Assembly: GCA_943329165.2 (NCBI GenBank)
Contig: CALQCV020000023.1
Span: 1-13,870 of the forward strand
DNA: 13,870 nt
Source: Candidatus Nitrotoga sp. CP45
GTDB lineage: Bacteria; Bacteroidota; Bacteroidia; Flavobacteriales; Flavobacteriaceae
Reading direction: 5' to 3'
The translations under genes and the position numbers were made by a program. Below the pieces are notes generated by a model. It was not told the DNA's origin. It saw only the letters and a program-made list of their open reading frames with translations, and did no database searches. Shown piece after piece: positions 6,067 to 13,037 of the stretch; the stretch's first letter is position 1; every line of letters starts with the position of its first letter.

Positions 6067-8121
6067 TTATTGAAAATCGGCATCTAAAACACCTTCGTTA
6101 ATTTTTACATCACTCATTTTGATGTCTAATTCAAAACCAACATTCATGATAGTGTTGAAAGGTACTTGAACTCCTTTTACAGCTCTGTAATCGCTGAAGT
6201 TTGTGACTCTTGTCATTTTTTCCCCACCTTGCTCCTCAGTAGTAGTTTCGGCAGTTTTCAGACCTGTTTTTACATCAAAATAATAGGTAGTATCACCATC
6301 AACAACGGCATAAGAATCAGCGCCATTCATTGGCTCAATTCCTGAAACAGTTACGCCAGCTTTAGTTGCCAACAAAGTTTCGTTGAATAATACTGCGCTC
6401 TCTTTCATTTTTGCAAGCTCTTCACCTTCTAAAACTTTTTTCTGACCTTGTTGCATCATGTATGCGGAATTTCCGTTTACCACTTGCTTCATTATAGAAC
6501 CCATTCCGGCCATAGAAAGCTCAATAGCCATTCTTCCTTTGTTATCCATTTTTGATGTGTAAGACAAAGGCATTGGTGCTTGAGGAATAGTTGTAGAACC
6601 AGTATACGCAATAGATTTAACGGCTTTCACCGCTTTGTCTCCACCAATCGCAGTTACATAAGCATCAATTACTGTTTTTGCAGTAACTCCAGCAGGAACT
6701 GGTTTTTTCATAGCTGGTTTCTCAGTAGGATTACCGAATTTATCGAAATAAAACATTGGAATTTTTAGTTTTTCCAATGATGAAATAACTTCTGATCCCT
6801 TTCCGGTAACTACTATACGTAAATTATCTGCTAAGAAATATTTGTTGGCAACTCTCATAACATCTTCCGGCGTAACGGCATTGATATTTTTGATATAATT
6901 TTCATAAAAATCAGCAGGCAAACCTTCTGTTTCAATATTTAAAGCGTAACGAGCAACGGTCGCTGGTTTTTCAACTTGCATTACGAAACGCCCAATGTAA
7001 CCAGCTTTTACACCGCTTAACATTTCTTCAGAAACTTTCTCAGTTCTGATTTTGTTTAGTTCTTTTAAAGATTCTACCACAGAACTATCTGTAACTGAAT
7101 TTCTAACCTGAGCATTTGCTTTGAATTTGCTATACATGTTTTTGTCAAAACCAACACTTGAACGGGCACCATAAGTCCAGCCGTGTTTTTCTCTCAAATT
7201 CATATTCAAATAACTATTGAAATCGCCGCCAAAAACTTGGTTAGCCAAAATCACAGGAAAAAAGTCAGCATCTGACATTTTTAAGTTTACGGTGTTAATC
7301 AATGAGATTTCAGATTGAACCGCATTTGGCATATCAACAAAATTGATTTGTGTATACTGAACGTTGCTTGGATTAGAATATGTTAATCTTGGCGCTGTAG
7401 CTTTTACCCATGGACCAAATAATTTCTCAACCATTTTTTTTACATCTTTTGTTTTTACATCCCCAACGATTACTAAATAAGCGCGCTCCGGAACAAAGTA
7501 TGTAACATAGTTACTTTGTACATCAGCTAACGTAACATTATTAATAGTTTCTTCAGTTAAATACTCGCCAGATGGATGATTTTTACCATAGGCCAAAACA
7601 TCTTCAACTCTACCGGCAACTACAGGAACACTTTTTTCTTGTGTTTTTAATCCGTCGATAAGTTTTTCTTTTTCTTTCTCAAACTCTTCCTGAGTGAAGT
7701 TTGGTGTTAAAGCACCTTCAGCCATCAATTCTAAAATTCTTTTCGAATATTTAGACAATCCGTTGGCAGAAGCGCCAGAAGAAAAGAAATTGATATCAGC
7801 TCCCATAAAATCGATTTCTTCGTTGAAAGCATCTTTCGATGTTTTTGTCGAGCCGTTTCCGATTAAGCTACTAGTTAAATTATCAACTCCTTTTTTATTT
7901 CCTTCAGCATAAGGAGCATTGTCAATACTTAAATTGAATGAAACTCTGGGAAGTTTGTGGTTTTCAACTACTAAAACTTTTAATCCGTTTGGCAACGCAA
8001 AAGTTTCTGGTTTTTTAATATTAATAGTTGGTGATGGACCTGGTTTTGGCTGTGTTCTGTCTTGTGCTTGCATAATTAAAGTTAAAAACAAGCTTGATAC
8101 TACTATAATTGATTTTTTCAT
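6067..8121 (-). CDS. Non-catalytic M16-family protein with extra C-terminal domain
   Basis: The 684-residue protein has a cleavable signal peptide (about 1-20, ending MQAQ). Two M16 half-domains follow at about 35-240 and 250-450. At the position of the zinc motif His-x-x-Glu-His it reads NLTSS (81-85), so the metal site is lost. The second half keeps the substrate-binding pair in NLREKHGWTYGAR (R310, Y317). This is the pattern of a partner subunit that pairs with an active M16 protein, here the upstream gene 11 bases away. After a proline-rich hinge (467-477), about 205 extra residues begin TVIDAYVTAIGGDKAVKAVK and continue as beta-rich sequence. This resembles the LolA/LppX-like domains seen in secreted Bacteroidota proteins. 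Periplasmic location follows from the signal. A substrate is not predictable, and the identity of the C-terminal domain is an inference. Confidence 0.9.
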   Translation of the reverse strand: MKKSIIVVSSLFLTLIMQAQDRTQPKPGPSPTINIKKPETFALPNGLKVLVVENHKLPRVSFNLSIDNAPYAEGNKKGVDNLTSSLIGNGSTKTSKDAFNEEIDFMGADINFFSSGASANGLSKYSKRILELMAEGALTPNFTQEEFEKEKEKLIDGLKTQEKSVPVVAGRVEDVLAYGKNHPSGEYLTEETINNVTLADVQSNYVTYFVPERAYLVIVGDVKTKDVKKMVEKLFGPWVKATAPRLTYSNPSNVQYTQINFVDMPNAVQSEISLINTVNLKMSDADFFPVILANQVFGGDFNSYLNMNLREKHGWTYGARSSVGFDKNMYSKFKANAQVRNSVTDSSVVESLKELNKIRTEKVSEEMLSGVKAGYIGRFVMQVEKPATVARYALNIETEGLPADFYENYIKNINAVTPEDVMRVANKYFLADNLRIVVTGKGSEVISSLEKLKIPMFYFDKFGNPTEKPAMKKPVPAGVTAKTVIDAYVTAIGGDKAVKAVKSIAYTGSTTIPQAPMPLSYTSKMDNKGRMAIELSMAGMGSIMKQVVNGNSAYMMQQGQKKVLEGEELAKMKESAVLFNETLLATKAGVTVSGIEPMNGADSYAVVDGDTTYYFDVKTGLKTAETTTEEQGGEKMTRVTNFSDYRAVKGVQVPFNTIMNVGFELDIKMSDVKINEGVLDADFQ

Positions 8122-8132
8122 TGTCTTACGGT

Positions 8133-9464
8133 TTATTGTTTGTTATCAGCTTTGTCTTTTGCAGGTACATAATCCAAAATCAAACGTTGGTTTGGATTTA
8201 AATATTTATTGGCAGCGTCTCTGATTTCTTCACGAGTTACAGAGCGTAAGATGTCGATATTTGTATTGATCAAATTAACATCTCCGAATAATAAATAGTA
8301 AGTTGCTAAGTTTTCTGCAACACCTTCAATGCCTGAATTTTCGTCAACATAATTGCTCTCGTTGATGTTTTGTAATTTTTGGAAATCATTTTCAGAAATT
8401 AAATCTGTTTGCAATTTTACAACTTCTTCATCAACTTCTTTGATCAAGTCAGCTGAGGTAAAATCTCCTTGTGGCATTCCGTATAGAATATACTGTCCGT
8501 AGTCTTCTTGTGCATAATTAAACGCTCCGATTTGTAAAGCCATTTTCTTATCGTCAACGATTTTTTTGTATAATTTAGAACTTTTACCATTGCTTAGATA
8601 AGTAGAAATCATATCTAAAACTCTTGCATCACGAGTTTTCATAGAAGGAATTCTGTAGGCCGCAACAACCATTGGTTTTTGGATGTTTGGATCTTCATAT
8701 TGTGCTTTGATTGTTTCGGTAATCGGCGCTTCTATGAAAGTTTGTTTTTTCAATTCAACTCCTCTTGGTATCGGACCAAAATAATTTTGAATCCAAGCTT
8801 TAGTTTGTGCAATGTCAATTTGACCAGCAACAACTAAAACTGCATTGTTTGGAGAATAGAATTTTTTGTTAAAATCTTGAAACTCTTGTAAAGTTGCAGC
8901 ATCTAAATGTTCCATAGAACCTATAGTTGCCCAACGGTAAGGGTGTACTTTAAACATGTTTTTCTTTACTTCGGCAATAAGATTTCCGTAAGGTTGATTG
9001 TCAACACGAAGTCTTTTTTCTTCTTTTACTACTTCGTTTTGAGTATCAACGCCAATTTGATTGATAACTGGATGCATCAATCTTTCTGATTCCATCCACA
9101 AACCCAATTCTGTATTATTCGAAGGGAAAACCTCGAAATAATAGGTTCTGTCTTCCGTGGTGTTGGCGTTGTTAGTTCCTCCGTTTGCAGTTACTATTTT
9201 AAACCATTCTCCACGTTTTATGTTTTCGGTTCCTTCGAACAATAAATGTTCAAAAAAGTGAGCGAATCCAGTTCTTTCAGGATTTTCGTCTTTTGCACCT
9301 ACGTGATACATAACAGAGGTAATTACAACAGGCGCCGATGGATCATTGTGTAAAATTACATGAAGACCATTTGGCAAATCGTACTCCTCAAACGTGACCT
9401 TTTGGGCCTGAGCTGTTCCTCCAAGCATAAGCATTGAACTTAAAGCGATTAATGAATTTTTCAT
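8133..9464 (-). CDS. Secreted M16 zinc metallopeptidase (catalytic subunit)
   Basis: The 443-residue protein has a signal peptide MKNSLIALSSMLMLGGTAQA, then a single M16A/M16B-like pair of half-domains. The inverted zinc motif HFFEH is at 69-73 and the third ligand is E148 or E149 in NEVVKEEKRLR, at the family spacing. The second half (LYKKIVDDKKMALQIGA, about 298-314) lacks the Arg/Tyr pair present in the downstream partner. This supports a split heterodimeric peptidase, as known for Sphingomonas and mitochondrial processing-type M16 enzymes. The family cuts short unfolded peptides in an enclosed chamber. Export suggests breakdown of peptides in the periplasm. It is the first gene of a two-gene operon, with a -7 box at 9528-9535. 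The start ATG is followed directly by the signal peptide. Confidence 0.95.
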   Translation of the reverse strand: MKNSLIALSSMLMLGGTAQAQKVTFEEYDLPNGLHVILHNDPSAPVVITSVMYHVGAKDENPERTGFAHFFEHLLFEGTENIKRGEWFKIVTANGGTNNANTTEDRTYYFEVFPSNNTELGLWMESERLMHPVINQIGVDTQNEVVKEEKRLRVDNQPYGNLIAEVKKNMFKVHPYRWATIGSMEHLDAATLQEFQDFNKKFYSPNNAVLVVAGQIDIAQTKAWIQNYFGPIPRGVELKKQTFIEAPITETIKAQYEDPNIQKPMVVAAYRIPSMKTRDARVLDMISTYLSNGKSSKLYKKIVDDKKMALQIGAFNYAQEDYGQYILYGMPQGDFTSADLIKEVDEEVVKLQTDLISENDFQKLQNINESNYVDENSGIEGVAENLATYYLLFGDVNLINTNIDILRSVTREEIRDAANKYLNPNQRLILDYVPAKDKADNKQ

Positions 9465-9496
9465 AAAAAATATAAATTTTTTCAGTTGATTGTCAA

Positions 9497-9510
9497 GTTA
9501 GTTGTCTAAC
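9497..9510 (-). repeat. Small hairpin in the M16 operon leader
   Basis: GTTAG-TTGT-CTAAC (6 bp with the flanking A/T pair) lies between the predicted transcription start and the first M16 ATG. It is too short to assign a role. Confidence 0.35.
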
Positions 9511-9527
9511 TGTTTAATTTGTTACAT

Positions 9528-9535
9528 CAAAGGTA
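9528..9535 (-). promoter_or_regulatory. -7 box of the M16 operon promoter
   Basis: On the minus strand TACCTTTG fits TAnnTTTG, about 64 bases before the start codon. At the -33 distance there is TTA rather than TTG. It faces away from the rplU promoter. Confidence 0.5.
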
Positions 9536-9615
9536 TCTTTTTTTATTTATTTCCATAAAAATATTTCCATTTGATAACCTCCTGATTTTTAACGCTAATT
9601 TTTTTTACGGAAGGG

Positions 9616-9645
9616 TTGCGTGTGTGGAAAATAGTTGTATATTTG
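9616..9645 (+). promoter_or_regulatory. rplU: Promoter of rplU-rpmA
   Basis: TTG (9616-9618), 19 bases, then TATATTTG (9638-9645): both boxes and the preferred spacing of the Bacteroidota major sigma factor are present. The predicted leader is about 25 bases and very A-rich (AAACAATAACAAT before ATG), with no Shine-Dalgarno motif, as usual for highly expressed genes in this phylum. Confidence 0.85.
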
Positions 9646-9674
9646 CCCACTTTAAAAAATTAAACAATAACAAT

Positions 9675-10151
9675 ATGTATGCAATCGTAGAGATAGCAGG
9701 GCAACAATTCAAAGTAAGCAAAGACTTAAAGGTTTATGTTCACCGTTTGGCTAATGAAGAAGGTTCAAAAATTTCTTTTGACAAAGTTCTTTTATTAGAC
9801 GATAATGGTAACATTACTTTAGGCGCCCCAGCTATAGAAGGTGCTTCAGTAGAAGCCAAAGTGTTATCACACTTAAAAGGAGATAAAGTAATCGTTTTCA
9901 AAAAGAAAAGAAGAAAAGGATTCAAGAAAAGAAATGGTCACAGACAATACCTAACACAAATCGTGATTGAAGGTATATCTGCAACTGGAGGGAAAAAAGC
10001 AGCAAAAGCTGAAGCAGCCCCAAAAGCAATAGCAGCAACTGAAGAAGCAGAAGCTCCTAAAAAAGCAAAAGCTCCCAAAGCAGACAAGAACGAGGAAGCA
10101 GCTCCAAAAAAAGCAGCTCCAAAAGCTAAAAAAGAAGATACTCAAGATTAA
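9675..10151 (+). CDS. rplU: 50S ribosomal protein bL21 with long Ala/Lys/Glu tail
   Basis: The core (1-103) is a normal bL21: MYAIVEIAGQQFKVSKD at the start, the RNA-binding FKKKRRKGFKKRNGHRQ at 75-91, and YLTQIVIEGI at 92-101. The protein is 158 residues, against about 103 in E. coli. The extra ~53 residues (GGKKAAKAEAAPK to KEDTQD) are low-complexity Ala, Lys, Glu and Pro, resembling histone H1-like tails, and probably disordered. It binds 23S rRNA near bL20 in the large subunit. The ATG at 9675 is chosen because it yields the canonical MYAIVE start right after a promoter and A-rich leader. An in-frame upstream extension to 9519 overlaps the promoter and is not credible. It is co-transcribed with rpmA, 22 bases downstream. 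Confidence 0.97.
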   Translation: MYAIVEIAGQQFKVSKDLKVYVHRLANEEGSKISFDKVLLLDDNGNITLGAPAIEGASVEAKVLSHLKGDKVIVFKKKRRKGFKKRNGHRQYLTQIVIEGISATGGKKAAKAEAAPKAIAATEEAEAPKKAKAPKADKNEEAAPKKAAPKAKKEDTQD

Positions 10152-10173
10152 TAACAATATAAACTAATACGTC

Positions 10174-10434
10174 ATGGCTCACAAGAAAGGTGTCGGTAGT
10201 TCTAAGAATGGTAGAGAATCAGAATCAAAACGTTTAGGCGTTAAGATTTATGGTGGTCAAGCTGCAATTGCAGGTAACATCATTGTTAGACAAAGAGGTT
10301 CTAAACATAATCCAGGAGAAAACGTTTACATGGGTAAAGATCATACTTTACATGCAAAGGTTGCTGGTGTAGTGAAATTCCAGAAAAAAAGTGATAACAA
10401 ATCATTTGTATCTGTAGTTCCATTCGAAGCATAA
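10174..10434 (+). CDS. rpmA: 50S ribosomal protein bL27
   Basis: The 86-residue protein is the standard bL27: [20 protein letters not shown] at the N-terminus, [22 protein letters not shown] at the core, then [14 protein letters not shown]. The N-terminal tail reaches towards the peptidyl-transferase centre. It starts with MAHKKG directly, so there is no processed leader of the Firmicutes type. It is second in the rplU-rpmA operon, a nearly universal bacterial pairing, and a strong terminator follows 22 bases after its stop. Confidence 0.98.
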   Translation: MAHKKGVGSSKNGRESESKRLGVKIYGGQAAIAGNIIVRQRGSKHNPGENVYMGKDHTLHAKVAGVVKFQKKSDNKSFVSVVPFEA

Positions 10435-10456
10435 GAACAAACTCTTTTCAGAAAAC

Positions 10457-10488
10457 AAAACCCGATTCAGTAATGAGTCGGGTTTTTT
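10457..10488 (+). terminator. Terminator of rplU-rpmA
   Basis: AAAACCCGATTC pairs with GAGTCGGGTTTT (one T-G wobble) around AGTAAT and is followed by a T-run. The stem is GC-rich at the base of the loop side and strong for this AT-rich genome. Confidence 0.93.
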
Positions 10489-10501
10489 GTTGTCAAGTTG
10501 T

Positions 10502-10530
10502 AATCCCGTAGGGATTCTACACTGGTAGAA
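10502..10530. repeat. Two back-to-back hairpins
   Basis: AATCCC-GTA-GGGATT is followed at once, sharing TT, by TTCTAC-ACTG-GTAGAA. Paired short hairpins of this kind are the form of REP-like elements mobilised by REP-associated tyrosine transposases. No such transposase gene is in this window. Confidence 0.6.
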
Positions 10531-10542
10531 AAAACAAATTCA

Positions 10543-10559
10543 AAAGGGAAAATCCCTTT
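10543..10559. repeat. Palindrome AAAGGGA-AAA-TCCCTTT
   Basis: A perfect 7-bp inverted repeat with a 3-base loop. With the bases that follow (TTTAAGGA), its minus strand reads CCTTAAAGGGA, close to the CCTAAAGGGA copies at 10734 and 10785. Confidence 0.6.
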
Positions 10560-10591
10560 AAGGATGATATAAATTATTTTCAATAACAAGG

Positions 10592-10617
10592 TTCAGTATT
10601 GAGTCTGTTTTTTTGTT
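10592..10617 (+). repeat. Decayed duplicate of the rpmA terminator
   Basis: This 26-base stretch matches 10466-10491 at 23 positions, covering loop, right arm and T-run. The left arm (CCCGA in the intact copy) is not preserved, so the stem is broken and termination should be weak. The two copies lie 126 bases apart, with the TCCC/GGGA palindromes between them. Confidence 0.65.
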
Positions 10618-10620
10618 TTA

Positions 10621-10671
10621 ATAGCGAATGGCTGGGGCGTTTTTGGTTTCCATTTTCCCGCTCTCCGCTAT
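10621..10671. repeat. GC-richer hairpin patch ATAGCG...CGCTAT
   Basis: ATAGCG (10621-10626) pairs with CGCTAT (10666-10671), and further GC-rich stretches (GGCTGGGGCG, TCCCGCTCTCC) lie within. The words CCGCTAT and AGCGG...GCGGG resemble a sequence I associate with flavobacterial intergenic regions, but I cannot verify copy number here. Confidence 0.4.
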
Positions 10672-10730
10672 ACAAGGTGTTGTTACAATCAAGGCTAGTT
10701 AGGAATGGTCTTTTGTGTCAGTATTATTAT

Positions 10731-10744
10731 GTCCCTAAAGGGAC
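10731..10744. repeat. Palindrome GTCCCT-AA-AGGGAC
   Basis: A perfect 6-bp inverted repeat. The embedded word CCTAAAGGGA (10734-10743) recurs exactly at 10785-10794, where the left arm has changed to CTCCT. Confidence 0.6.
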
Positions 10745-10802
10745 TCATGTTTTCTATTAATTATTTTGCTACCCGTGTTAAACTCCTAAAGGGATTGTAA
10801 AC

Positions 10803-10833
10803 AAAAAACCCTCACATCTCTGCAAGGGTTTCT
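10803..10833 (-). terminator. ahcY: Terminator of ahcY
   Basis: On the minus strand AAACCCT pairs with AGGGTTT around a 12-base loop, followed by TTTTTTG. It lies about 45 bases beyond the ahcY stop codon. Confidence 0.8.
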
Positions 10834-10878
10834 TTTATAGGATGAGATTTCCACCTGCGCGGGAATCACAAATTTGGA

Positions 10879-12195
10879 TTAGTATCTGTAATACTCAGGC
10901 TTAAACGGACCTTGAACTTCTACACCAATATATTCTGCTTGGTCAATTCTTAAAGTTTCTAATTCAACGCCTAATTTAGCTAAGTGTAACATCGCTACTT
11001 TTTCATCTAAATGTTTTGGCAACATATAAACGTCATTTTTGTATGCTGCACTGTTTTTCCATAATTCAATTTGAGCTAAGGTTTGGTTCGTAAATGAATT
11101 ACTCATTACAAAACTTGGGTGTCCTGTAGCACAACCTAAATTAACCAAACGCCCTTCAGCCAAAATGATAATATCTTTTCCTGCGATAGTATATTTATCA
11201 ACTTGTGGTTTGATTTCTACTTTAGATGCACCGTGGTTTTTGTTTAACCAAGCCATATCAATTTCGTTATCAAAGTGACCAATGTTACAAACGATAGTTT
11301 TATCTTTCATTTTTTCAAAATGAGAACCTAAAACAATGTCTTTGTTTCCGGTTGTGGTGATGATGATATCAGCGTTGTCTACAACAGTGTTTAATTTTTT
11401 AACTTCAAAACCGTCCATAGCCGCTTGTAAAGCACATATTGGATCAATTTCAGTAACGGTTACTATTGAACCCGCACCACGGAATGAAGCCGCAGTTCCT
11501 TTTCCAACATCACCATAGCCACAAACAACAACTCTTTTACCGGCTAACATAATATCAGTAGCTCTACGAACAGCATCAACTGCCGATTCTTTACAGCCGT
11601 ACTTGTTATCAAATTTCGATTTCGTAACCGAGTCATTAACGTTGATAGCAGGCATTGGTAATGTTCCAGCTTTTACTCTTTCGTAAAGTCTGTGAACACC
11701 AGTAGTGGTTTCTTCAGACAATCCTTTGATACCAGCAACTAGTTCGGGAAAACGGTCAACAACCATATTGGTTAAATCACCACCATCATCTAAAATCATG
11801 TTCAATGGTTTTCTGTCTTCACCAAAGAATAACGTTTGCTCAATACACCAGTCAAATGATTCTTCATCAAGACCTTTCCATGCATATACTTGAATTCCAG
11901 CAGCAGCAATAGCAGCGGCGGCCTGATCCTGCGTAGAGAAAATGTTACAAGAAGACCAAGTAACTTCAGCTCCCAAGGCAATTAATGTTTCAATAAGAAC
12001 AGCCGTTTGAATGGTCATGTGAAGACAACCAGCAATTCGAGCTCCTTTTAAAGGTTGTTCGTTTTTGTATTCAGCTCTAAGAGCCATCAATCCTGGCATT
12101 TCTGCTTCTGCCAATTCAATTTCTTTTCTTCCCCAAGCTGCAAGCGAAATATCTTTCACTTTAAAAGCTACATAAGGTAATGTTTGTGTACTCAT
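10879..12195 (-). CDS. ahcY: S-adenosyl-L-homocysteine hydrolase
   Basis: This cytosolic, NAD-dependent enzyme splits S-adenosylhomocysteine into homocysteine and adenosine, clearing the inhibitor made by methyltransferases. The 438-residue length is normal. Substrate-domain motifs include [14 protein letters not shown] (58-71), DDGGDLT (136-142) and [13 protein letters not shown] (185-197), which holds the catalytic lysine and aspartate. The Rossmann NAD site is CGYGDVGKG (225-233). GHFDNEID (306-313) and [15 protein letters not shown] (354-368) follow, and the C-terminus FKPEYYRY supplies the conserved Lys-Tyr pair that reaches the neighbouring subunit's cofactor. It is a single-gene unit with its own -7 box (12228-12235) and terminator. 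The leader is too short for an SAH riboswitch, and none was seen. Confidence 0.98.
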   Translation of the reverse strand: MSTQTLPYVAFKVKDISLAAWGRKEIELAEAEMPGLMALRAEYKNEQPLKGARIAGCLHMTIQTAVLIETLIALGAEVTWSSCNIFSTQDQAAAAIAAAGIQVYAWKGLDEESFDWCIEQTLFFGEDRKPLNMILDDGGDLTNMVVDRFPELVAGIKGLSEETTTGVHRLYERVKAGTLPMPAINVNDSVTKSKFDNKYGCKESAVDAVRRATDIMLAGKRVVVCGYGDVGKGTAASFRGAGSIVTVTEIDPICALQAAMDGFEVKKLNTVVDNADIIITTTGNKDIVLGSHFEKMKDKTIVCNIGHFDNEIDMAWLNKNHGASKVEIKPQVDKYTIAGKDIIILAEGRLVNLGCATGHPSFVMSNSFTNQTLAQIELWKNSAAYKNDVYMLPKHLDEKVAMLHLAKLGVELETLRIDQAEYIGVEVQGPFKPEYYRY

Positions 12196-12227
12196 CTATT
12201 ATGTATATTTGTTTTTAAATTTCGGGG

Positions 12228-12235
12228 CAAAATTA
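12228..12235 (-). promoter_or_regulatory. ahcY: -7 box of the ahcY promoter
   Basis: On the minus strand TAATTTTG fits TAnnTTTG, about 32 bases before the ATG. The -33 position is T-rich without a clean TTG. The 136-base gap also serves the divergent phosphopantetheinyl transferase gene, for which only a near-match (TAATTTTC at 12294-12301) is seen. Confidence 0.5.
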
Positions 12236-12331
12236 CAACATAGGTTAGAATTAAAAAAGCGTTTTCTGTTTTTTTATGAATTGTTTAGCAACTTAATTTT
12301 CTGAAATACAAACAGATAATTTAAAACTCCA

Positions 12332-13018
12332 ATGCCTTTACTAAAAATCATAGCGTTAAACGATTACACTCAATTGTTGGTTTGGAAGATAACCGAAACC
12401 TTTGACGAGCTATTTCGTAGTGTTGCCCTAAAAGATGTTTCGTTGGCAAGAGTGGAAAACATGAAAGCCGAAAGCCATCAAAATGGGTTTTTAGCGGTGA
12501 GAAGATTATTAATGGAAGCCGGGTATACCGACTTTGATTTGTACTATGATGAATTTGGGAAACCACATTTGGAAGCGGGAGGCGAGAAGCGTGAAGAAAC
12601 TTCCATCTCCGATCGTCCATCTCCCATCAAAAAACACATTTCCATTTCGCATTCGAATGACTTTTCGGTTATCGTGTTAAGCGATGTTAATATCGGCGCC
12701 GATTTAGAAATCCTAAAAGACAAAACCTTAAAATTGGCACCGCGCTATATGGATGTTTCGCATCTGAAAAACATATCAAAAGAAGACCAACTGATAAAAG
12801 CTACTGTGGTTTGGGGCATCAAGGAATCGGTTTTCAAAATCAAAAATGAAATAGGCATTAGTTTTAAAGATCACATTTTTGAAGACGATTTTAATCTGGA
12901 AGATAAAAAATGTGGCGTTTCACTGCAATTCAATCATAAAAACGAACGCTTTGATATTGTTTTTGAATTTATTGAAAACTATGTTTTTGTTTGTGCGTTT
13001 AGGACCGCTCCGATATAA
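12332..13018 (+). CDS. 4'-phosphopantetheinyl transferase superfamily protein
   Basis: The 228-residue protein carries the superfamily's three signatures: FGKPHL (75-80) plus KHISISHSNDFSVIVLS (101-117), IGADLEI (121-127) with the Mg2+ ligands D124 and E126, and WGIKESVFKI (161-170) containing the W-x-x-Lys-Glu motif. Such enzymes move the phosphopantetheine arm from CoA to a serine of acyl or peptidyl carrier proteins. The size is that of Sfp-type enzymes rather than the ~120-residue AcpS. No synthase cluster is nearby, so it may serve general carrier proteins. Residues 81-100 (EAGGEKREETSISDRPSPIK) are a hydrophilic low-complexity insert between two motifs that normally sit close together. 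It is divergent from ahcY and convergent with the next gene. Confidence 0.87.
   Translation: MPLLKIIALNDYTQLLVWKITETFDELFRSVALKDVSLARVENMKAESHQNGFLAVRRLLMEAGYTDFDLYYDEFGKPHLEAGGEKREETSISDRPSPIKKHISISHSNDFSVIVLSDVNIGADLEILKDKTLKLAPRYMDVSHLKNISKEDQLIKATVVWGIKESVFKIKNEIGISFKDHIFEDDFNLEDKKCGVSLQFNHKNERFDIVFEFIENYVFVCAFRTAPI
12598..12628. repeat. Short tandem CCATCTCC repeat inside the transferase gene
   Basis: TCCATCTCC occurs at 12602-12610 and 12616-12624, followed by a partial CCCATC. It encodes part of the hydrophilic insert (residues 91-99). The word type resembles low-complexity purine/pyrimidine strings of intergenic DNA rather than the surrounding coding sequence. Confidence 0.6.
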
Positions 13019-13037
13019 TCTGCCTTGGTAAGATTAT
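13015..13037. terminator. Weak bidirectional terminator-like hairpin
   Basis: ATAATCT pairs perfectly with AGATTAT around a 9-base loop in the 19-base gap between convergent stop codons. The transferase TAA lies inside the left arm. The T-run is poor, so termination strength is doubtful. Confidence 0.4.

Larger units (their letters stand above)
10489..10802. other. Gene-free stretch with short palindromes and a decayed terminator copy
   Basis: No credible coding frame, tRNA or promoter is seen. The stretch holds at least four short palindromes built on TCCC/GGGA, a second mutated copy of the rpmA terminator (10592-10617), and a GC-richer hairpin patch at 10621-10671. The density of inverted repeats is far above the rest of the window. 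This fits a graveyard of short non-autonomous repeats between two conserved transcription units. Confidence 0.7.

Noticed and set aside
9519..9674. Upstream in-frame extension of rplU giving 52 more residues
   Set aside because: It overlaps the TTG-N19-TATATTTG promoter, and MYAIVEIAGQQF at 9675 is the canonical bL21 start.
10489..10802. A small non-coding RNA gene in the rpmA-ahcY gap
   Set aside because: No promoter box paired with an intact terminator was found inside the gap. The hairpins are better explained as repeats.
11336..11893. Open frames opposite ahcY (and similar ones opposite gldE, M16 and rplU genes)
   Set aside because: They are shadow frames of strongly supported genes, with no recognisable protein features.
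12196..12331. SAM or SAH riboswitch upstream of ahcY
   Set aside because: The leader after the predicted start site is only about 25 bases, and no conserved riboswitch core is visible.
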